Positions 58,952 through 64,000 of a stretch of DNA of 64,000 nt are shown here, piece after piece. Position 1 is the stretch's first letter. The number at the start of each line of letters is the position of its first letter. The translations under genes and the position numbers were made by a program. Source of the stretch: Faeciplasma sp964650705 (GTDB lineage: Bacteria; Bacillota; Clostridia; Oscillospirales; Ruminococcaceae). The notes beneath the pieces are model-generated. The model was not told where the DNA came from and ran no database searches. It saw nothing but the letters and a program-made list of their open reading frames with translations. The DNA lies in NCBI GenBank assembly GCA_964650705.1, contig CAZYUJ010000006.1, positions 46,717-110,716 on the forward strand. The letters are read 5' to 3'.

Positions 58952-61585
58952 ATGAAATGGACAGGACTTAATGAGCTTAGAGAAAGCTATTTAAAGTTCT
59001 TCGAATCAAAGGGCTGCTTGCGTCACAAAAGCTATCCCTTGATTCCCGAAAATGACAAGAGCGTACTTTTCACCATCGCGGGCATGGCTCCCTTAAAGCC
59101 ATACTTCACCAACCAAGAGGTTCCCCCACGTGCAAGAATGACCACCTGCCAAAAGTGTGTGAGAACCAACGACATCGAAAACGTCGGTAAGACCGCACGC
59201 CACGGCACATTCTTCGAAATGCTCGGCAACTTCTCGTTTGGCGACTACTTCAAGAAAGAAGCCATCGAATGGGCTTGGGAATACATCACAAAGGTCTTGG
59301 AGATTCCCGAAGAAAAGCTTTTCGTAACCGTATATCAGGATGACGATGAAGCTGAACAGATCTGGCACGAGCACATCGGCCTTCCCATGGAAAAGATCAT
59401 CCGTATGGGCAAGGAAGATAACTTCTGGGAAGCCGGCATCGACGGACCTTGCGGCCCTTGTTCCGAAATTCATTTCGACCGCGGCCCCGAATACGGCTGC
59501 GGCAAGCCCGACTGCAAGATCGGCTGTGACTGTGACAGATATATGGAGTTCTGGAACCTTGTGTTCACACAGTTCGAGCGCCACGAGGACGGCACTTATA
59601 CACCTTTGGCTCAGAAAAACATCGACACCGGTATGGGCCTTGAAAGACTTGCAGCTTTGATGCAGGGCGTTGACTCTATCTTCGACGTTGACACCGTTAA
59701 GGCAATAAGAGATCATATCTGTGAGCTTGCAAACGTCGAGTATGGCGTTGAATATAAAAAGGACGTTTCTATCCGTGTCATAACCGACCATATCCGAAGT
59801 GTGACCTTCATGGCTTCCGACGGCGTTTTGCCCTCTAACGAGGGAAGAGGCTACGTTATGAGACGTCTCTTAAGAAGAGCTGTCCGTCACGGTAAGCTTT
59901 TGGGCATCAACGGCTTGTTCTTGAAGGACCTTGTAAAGACCGTTGTAGATTGCTCAAAGGGCGAATATAACGAGCTCGAAGAAAAATATGATTACATCGT
60001 TAAGCTCCTCACAAACGAGGAAAAGAACTTCAACGAAACGATTGACCGCGGACTTACCATTCTCAACGGTTATATTGATGAGATGGTATCTGCGGGCGAA
60101 ACAGTCCTCGACGGCAAGAAGTGCTTCACTCTTTCGGATACCTATGGCTTCCCGATCGACCTCACCCGTGAGATCTTGGAAGAAAAGGGTCTTTCCTGTG
60201 ACGAAGAAGGCTATAAGGAAGCCCTTAACGTTCAGAAGGAAACAGCCCGTGCAGCCAGAGGCGACTCGAAGTATATGGGCGCTGACGAAACCATCTTCCA
60301 CAAGATGCCCAGAGAGTATTCCTCTAAGTTTATAGGCTATGACAGAATGTCTTCAACCGAAGTGATCGACTATATCGCAACTGATGATGAGATAATCGAA
60401 ACCTCAGGTGCAGGCGATGATATCTATATCATCACCAAAAACACCCCCTTCTATGCTGAATCGGGCGGACAGGTCGGTGACAAGGGCACAGTTACCACAA
60501 AGACAGGTAAGTGTGTCGTTACCGACACCAAGAAGGCAGTCGGCGGAAAGATCGTTTTGACCGCGCGTGTCATCGAAGGCGCTATCGAAGTCGGTCAGGA
60601 AGCAACTCTTGAGGTCGATAAGACTACACGTCTTTCCACAATGAGAAACCACTCTTGCGCGCACTTGTTGCAGGCGGCACTCCGACACGTTTTGGGCGAA
60701 CACGTTCATCAGGCAGGATCCTATGTTGATCCCGAAAGATGCCGCTTCGACTTCTCTCACTTCTCTGCTCTTACTGCTGAAGAGATCAAGGCTGTTGAAG
60801 CTTTGGTCAACGAATATATCCTCGGAGCTCTTAATATCACAATGGAAGAAATGCCTATTGACGAAGCTAAAAAGCTCGGCGCAATGGCACTCTTCGGTGA
60901 AAAATACGGCGATACCGTTCGAGTTGTAACAATGGGCGACGCTTCCGTTGAATTCTGCGGCGGTACACATCTTGATAACACCTCAAAGATCGGTCTTTTC
61001 AAGATCGTCTCCGAATCCAGCGTTGCCGCAGGTGTAAGAAGAATCGAAGCTGTAACCGGCACAGGCGTTTTGGAGCTCTTGGGCGCTCAGATCGACACAA
61101 TTAACAATTCCGCATCCGCACTCAAGCTCGCAAATCCTGCCGGATTGGTAGCACGCTGTGTCAGCGTTATGGATGAAGTTAAGAGCCTCGAAAAGGCAAA
61201 TGCTGAGCTTTCGAGCGAGATCGCAAAGATGCGCTCCGCATCCTTGGCAGACAATACGGTTGATGTTAACGGCGTGAAGCTTATCTTGGCTGTAATGGCT
61301 GACGCTAACGGCGGCGAGCTCAGACAGATGGCTGAAAGTCTAAGAGACAAGGACGAGCTTAACGTCTGCGTCCTCATCAGCAACACAAATATCGCTGTTG
61401 CTTGCGGCAAGCAGGCTGTAAGCAAGGGCGCACTCGCAGGGAAGATCGTAGGTAAGATCGCAGCCCTCACAAACGGCAAGGGCGGCGGAAGACCCGACTC
61501 CGCTATGGCAGGTGTTGGCGACAAGAGCCTTGTTAATGCCGCACTCGAAGGCACAAAGGCAATTGTCGAAGAGTTTGTAAAGTAA
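58952..61585 (+). CDS. alaS: Alanyl-tRNA synthetase
   Basis: An 877-residue class II synthetase. The catalytic domain starts with the RESYLKFFESKG block; ARMTTCQKCVRTNDI and RHGTFFEMLGNFSFGDYF are AlaRS signatures. The editing domain has NHSCAHLLQ (HxxxH) and FCGGTHLDNT (Cys, His zinc ligands). The C-terminal DHHA1 domain ends with GGGRPDSAMAGV. Controlled by the upstream T-box; followed closely by a HIT-family gene. Confidence 0.97.
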   Translation: MKWTGLNELRESYLKFFESKGCLRHKSYPLIPENDKSVLFTIAGMAPLKPYFTNQEVPPRARMTTCQKCVRTNDIENVGKTARHGTFFEMLGNFSFGDYFKKEAIEWAWEYITKVLEIPEEKLFVTVYQDDDEAEQIWHEHIGLPMEKIIRMGKEDNFWEAGIDGPCGPCSEIHFDRGPEYGCGKPDCKIGCDCDRYMEFWNLVFTQFERHEDGTYTPLAQKNIDTGMGLERLAALMQGVDSIFDVDTVKAIRDHICELANVEYGVEYKKDVSIRVITDHIRSVTFMASDGVLPSNEGRGYVMRRLLRRAVRHGKLLGINGLFLKDLVKTVVDCSKGEYNELEEKYDYIVKLLTNEEKNFNETIDRGLTILNGYIDEMVSAGETVLDGKKCFTLSDTYGFPIDLTREILEEKGLSCDEEGYKEALNVQKETARAARGDSKYMGADETIFHKMPREYSSKFIGYDRMSSTEVIDYIATDDEIIETSGAGDDIYIITKNTPFYAESGGQVGDKGTVTTKTGKCVVTDTKKAVGGKIVLTARVIEGAIEVGQEATLEVDKTTRLSTMRNHSCAHLLQAALRHVLGEHVHQAGSYVDPERCRFDFSHFSALTAEEIKAVEALVNEYILGALNITMEEMPIDEAKKLGAMALFGEKYGDTVRVVTMGDASVEFCGGTHLDNTSKIGLFKIVSESSVAAGVRRIEAVTGTGVLELLGAQIDTINNSASALKLANPAGLVARCVSVMDEVKSLEKANAELSSEIAKMRSASLADNTVDVNGVKLILAVMADANGGELRQMAESLRDKDELNVCVLISNTNIAVACGKQAVSKGALAGKIVGKIAALTNGKGGGRPDSAMAGVGDKSLVNAALEGTKAIVEEFVK

Positions 61586-61619
61586 TAAAAATTTTAAATA
61601 TTTAAAGGAGGAAACAACA

Positions 61620-61979
61620 ATGTGCCAATATAATGATGATTGCTTGTTCTGCAAGATCATAAAGGGTGAGATCCCCTCAAAAAAGGTTTATGAGGATGAA
61701 ACCGTATACGCTTTCGAAGATATTTCTCCCACAGCACCCGTTCACTATTTGTTCATTCCCAAAAATCACATATCGTCTTTGAATGAGATAAAGCGTGACC
61801 TTAACGGCTATTTCATCGGCGATATTTATGCCGCTATCACAAATGTAACACGTCAGATGGGGCTTGATGAATCGGGATATCGCGTTGTTTCCAACTGCGG
61901 CAAGGATGCCGGACAGACCGTTCCTCACATTCACTTCCACCTTCTTGCAGGCAGAGAGCTCACTTGGCCCGCAGGATGA
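61620..61979 (+). CDS. HIT-family (histidine triad) protein
   Basis: A 119-residue HINT-type nucleotide phosphoramidase/hydrolase. CLFCKIIKGEIPSKKVYED is the usual N terminus, and the histidine triad HIHFHLL is near residue 98, preceded by GQTVPH. AGGAGG precedes the ATG, 34 bp after alaS. HINT proteins hydrolyse aminoacyl-AMP-like substrates, which would fit the AlaRS neighbour, but that link is speculative. Confidence 0.93.
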   Translation: MCQYNDDCLFCKIIKGEIPSKKVYEDETVYAFEDISPTAPVHYLFIPKNHISSLNEIKRDLNGYFIGDIYAAITNVTRQMGLDESGYRVVSNCGKDAGQTVPHIHFHLLAGRELTWPAG

Positions 61980-62000
61980 CAAAAGGAAAGGACGGATAAT

Positions 62001-62543
62001 ATGGCTACTTATAAACTCCACGTCGCAGGACTTGAAAGAGATCTTCCGATCTGTCCCGTTAACGATAAGCTTGATATTGCCGCATTCATCATGTTTTCGG
62101 ATGTTGAGCTGACGGTTGCGTGTGCTAAAGAGCTCATTAAAAAGATCCCTGAGTGTGACGTTATAATCACCGCAGAATCAAAGGGTATCCCTCTTGCATA
62201 TGAAATGGCTCGTCAGATCGGCGGCGGAATGAAATATATCGTTGCAAGAAAAATGGCAAAGCTTTATATGCATGATCCCGTTTCCGTAAACGTTAAATCT
62301 ATCTCCACTGCTGTGGAGCAAAAGCTCTGGCTTGACAAGAATGAGGCTGATTACCTTAAGGGCAAGCGTGTGCTCATCGTTGATGACGTTATCTCGACAG
62401 GCGAATCGCTCGAGGCTGTTAAAAAGCTCGTTGATTATGCAGGCGGAAACATCGTCGGTCAGTGCGCGGTTCTTGCTGAAGGCGACGCCAAGGACAGAGA
62501 TGACATCATCTTCTTGGAACCTTTGCCGCTCTTCTTTAAGTAG
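62001..62543 (+). CDS. Phosphoribosyltransferase family protein
   Basis: A 180-residue type I phosphoribosyltransferase. The PRPP-binding motif VLIVDDVISTGES is near residue 130, and an ITAESKGIPLAYEMA block earlier matches adenine/xanthine-type purine salvage enzymes. The exact base specificity is not determined. GGAAAGG precedes the ATG, 21 bp after the HIT gene; terminator at 62585. Confidence 0.85.
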   Translation: MATYKLHVAGLERDLPICPVNDKLDIAAFIMFSDVELTVACAKELIKKIPECDVIITAESKGIPLAYEMARQIGGGMKYIVARKMAKLYMHDPVSVNVKSISTAVEQKLWLDKNEADYLKGKRVLIVDDVISTGESLEAVKKLVDYAGGNIVGQCAVLAEGDAKDRDDIIFLEPLPLFFK

Positions 62544-62584
62544 GGCTCCTCTCGTTTGTTCTGCAATCTAAAATACTGCAAAAA

Positions 62585-62622
62585 TCTCCCTCGTACAAAA
62601 GAGTACGGGGGAGATAGTTTTT
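62585..62622. terminator. Bidirectional terminator
   Basis: A 13-bp stem (62585-62597 with 62604-62616, one G-U), 6-nt loop; A-run on the left and AGTTTTTA on the right. It serves the alaS transcript and the minus-strand ATPase gene. Confidence 0.9.
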
Positions 62623-62624
62623 AA

Positions 62625-63500
62625 CTAAAAGTCATTATCATGACTATCAAAAAAGTTCTTATATGCTCTTACGTTCTCAAGCTCTGTCCATTTTTTAACG
62701 CTTACAGGGTTAGAGTCAAGGTCGTATATCCTTGCACCGTTGAGTGCAAGCAAAAACGGCGAATGCGTCGAGATTATAAATTGGCAACCATAAAACCTTG
62801 CCGAATCCTCCAAAAACTGTGCAAGCTCCAAAACAAGCTTCGGACTCAAGCTGTTTTCAGGCTCGTCTAAAAGATACAATGCGTTTTCCCTTATCTCGTG
62901 CGTGAAAAAGACAAAAGCGCTTTCACCGTTTGACTTGCCGTTCAGCTCACGAGGCAGCTGCGCTGCTGTATATTGCGATTTTGTTTTCGATTTCGCACGG
63001 TTATAGGATTTCAGCTCGTTATAATCCTCCAATGAGGATAAGGTGAAGCCATGCTCCCGCTTATAGCGATACTCTTCGAAAAGCTCTTCGCGGCGTTTAT
63101 CAATGCCCTCGTTGATAGCGCGCACATCCAACAAAAAATCAAACACATCATCGCTTGCGATCAGCTTGCTTTGCTTGGGAATACTTCTTTCAAAGCAGGT
63201 CTCATATTCACAAAGCATCAAATAATCCTCAAAATAGGGTGTATTATTAAACGGCGCCGAGCGCGAAAGCTTGAGCTTTTCGGCAATTATGTTTAGTAGT
63301 GTTGATTTCCCCGAACCGTTTGAGCCATAGAATATCGTTATCGGAGCGAAAGAGATCTCTGTGAGCTCTTTTTGAGGGAAAACCTTAAACGGGTAAATAT
63401 CGTGTGTAAAGCACGCCATCTCGAGCTGATAGGGGAAGTTAAGATAAAAATCCTCTTCCTGCCGAGTTGTCGCTATTTTGAATTTTTCAAGGTATATCAT
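62625..63500 (-). CDS. AAA family ATPase (ABC/SMC-like, AAA_15/AAA_21 type)
   Basis: A 291-residue stand-alone ATPase. Walker A is YGSNGSGKST (about residue 59), an ABC-like signature region lies around GKSNGESAFVFF, Walker B is ALYLLDEPENSLSP and the switch histidine is in ISTHSPFLL. A charged helical insertion lies between them. No nuclease or toprim domain is fused or adjacent. Similar proteins occur in defence systems and in uncharacterised housekeeping contexts; nothing here decides between them. GAGGTG precedes the ATG. Confidence 0.85.
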   Translation of the reverse strand: MIYLEKFKIATTRQEEDFYLNFPYQLEMACFTHDIYPFKVFPQKELTEISFAPITIFYGSNGSGKSTLLNIIAEKLKLSRSAPFNNTPYFEDYLMLCEYETCFERSIPKQSKLIASDDVFDFLLDVRAINEGIDKRREELFEEYRYKREHGFTLSSLEDYNELKSYNRAKSKTKSQYTAAQLPRELNGKSNGESAFVFFTHEIRENALYLLDEPENSLSPKLVLELAQFLEDSARFYGCQFIISTHSPFLLALNGARIYDLDSNPVSVKKWTELENVRAYKNFFDSHDNDF

Positions 63501-63590
63501 CTTCTCACCTCGCTGATCTTATATCCATAATAGCATATATGGATGATAACATCAACCGAGGAGAGTACAATTAGGAGATTTTACTCAGAT

Positions 63591-64000
63591 AAAAAACAAG
63601 CACCCTATAGGGTGATGGTTTTTTATGGATTCAAACGTAAGCGTTTGAATTAGCTACATGGGGATTCTGAACCCGGCAGTATTTTGCTTCGCAAAAAACT
63701 GCAACGCTTTCGCTCCGCGAAATCTACCCGGGTTTCTGCTTACACCAATAATTCACATTAAAAAACAAGCACCCTATTGGGTGATGGTTTTTTATGGATT
63801 CAAACGTAAGCGTTTGAATTAGCTACATGGGGATTCTGAACCCGGCAGTATTTTGCTTCGCAAAAAACTGCAACGCTTTCGCTCCGCGAAATCTACCTGT
63901 GTTTCTGCTTACACCAATAATTCACATTAAAAAACAAGCACCCTTTTGGGTGATGGTTTTTTATGGATTCAAACGTGAGCGTTTGAATTAGCTACATGGG
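63591..64000. repeat. 169-bp tandem repeat, three copies (third cut by the window edge)
   Basis: Copies begin at 63591, 63760 and 63929, an exact 169-bp period. Each holds a terminator-like hairpin (AAAAAAC...CACCC-4 nt-GGGTG...GTTTTTT), a 9-bp hairpin ATTCAAACG/CGTTTGAAT, then a long-range pair AACCCGG/CCGGGTT around two hairpins with stems TTTTGC/GCAAAA and TTTCGC/GCGAAA. Differences between copies fall mainly in loops. A 54-codon frame starts at ATG 63658 but changes register between copies, so coding is not supported. It fills the end of the window after 63590. Confidence 0.9.

Noticed and set aside
63658..63822. 54-codon gene inside the repeat unit
   Set aside because: The 169-bp period is not a multiple of three, and the frame exists only by reading from one copy into the next; no ribosome binding site is seen.
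63591..64000. CRISPR array
   Set aside because: The unit is 169 bp and repeated throughout, with no unique spacers between short direct repeats, and no cas genes are near.
63591..64000. Integron attC array
   Set aside because: The units contain hairpins, but there are no cassette genes between them, no recognisable RYYYAAC/GTTRRRY core sites and no integrase.

Overview
The window is a chromosomal segment of a low-to-mid GC, Gram-positive-type Firmicute, most likely an uncultured gut Clostridia member near Oscillospirales/Ruminococcaceae. Support comes from the AGGAGG-type ribosome binding sites, the many TTGACA-17-TATAAT promoters, the MraZ-led division cluster, a PASTA-type penicillin-binding protein, an SRP RNA beside dnaX, a T-box in front of alaS, the RqcH/TrmK/Nif3 trio and indolepyruvate:ferredoxin oxidoreductase. 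MurE carries the DNPR motif, so the wall should contain meso-diaminopimelate. The lineage is an inference; no rRNA is present to fix it.

Layout. 0-1.4 kb: a CNNM/CorC membrane protein. 1.5-14.6 kb: a division and cell wall (dcw) cluster, mraZ-rsmH-ftsL-PBP-murE-mraY-ftsW-[hairpin island]-murG-murA-divIB-ftsZ, lacking murD, murC, murF, murB and ftsA. 14.6-17.6 kb: a sigma factor, a zinc-ribbon protein and two secreted-protein genes that share a 217-bp duplicated promoter/leader/signal-peptide block; the second is a frameshifted amidase-like gene. 17.6-22.3 kb: DUF1858 protein, trmK, nif3, rqcH, nitroreductase, a membrane protein and tRNA-Leu. 22.4-27.7 kb: a nucleotidyltransferase, then the str operon rpsL-rpsG-fusA-tuf. 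27.7-31 kb, minus strand: SRP RNA-dnaX-ebfC-recR-tadA. 31.2-36.7 kb: a sugar-metabolism cluster (two xylose-isomerase-like TIM barrels, two Gfo/Idh/MocA oxidoreductases) and three small genes. 36.7-42.7 kb: pepV, pulA, malQ and a HAD phosphatase, i.e. peptide and starch use. 42.8-45.9 kb: recG and a DUF4349 lipoprotein. 46-53.7 kb: rpoB-rpoC, here far from the str operon. 53.7-58.4 kb, minus strand: an AMP-forming acyl/aryl-CoA ligase, iorA, iorB and an unknown gene, pointing to aromatic amino acid fermentation. 58.6-62.6 kb: T-box, alaS, a HIT protein and a phosphoribosyltransferase. 62.6-64 kb: a lone AAA ATPase and a 169-bp tandem repeat cut by the window edge.

The most unusual signal is a family of four GC-rich intergenic elements (near 9.7, 38.1, 41.9 and 56.6 kb). 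Each folds on paper into one closing stem, usually GGGCGAAGCCC/GGGCTTCGCCC, around exactly three perfect hairpins with short junctions. The closing stem is shared by three of the four, while the inner hairpins have unrelated sequences: the architecture is conserved and the sequence is not. The second is the structured 169-bp tandem repeat at the right edge, in which most copy-to-copy changes fall in predicted loops. The rest is largely housekeeping.
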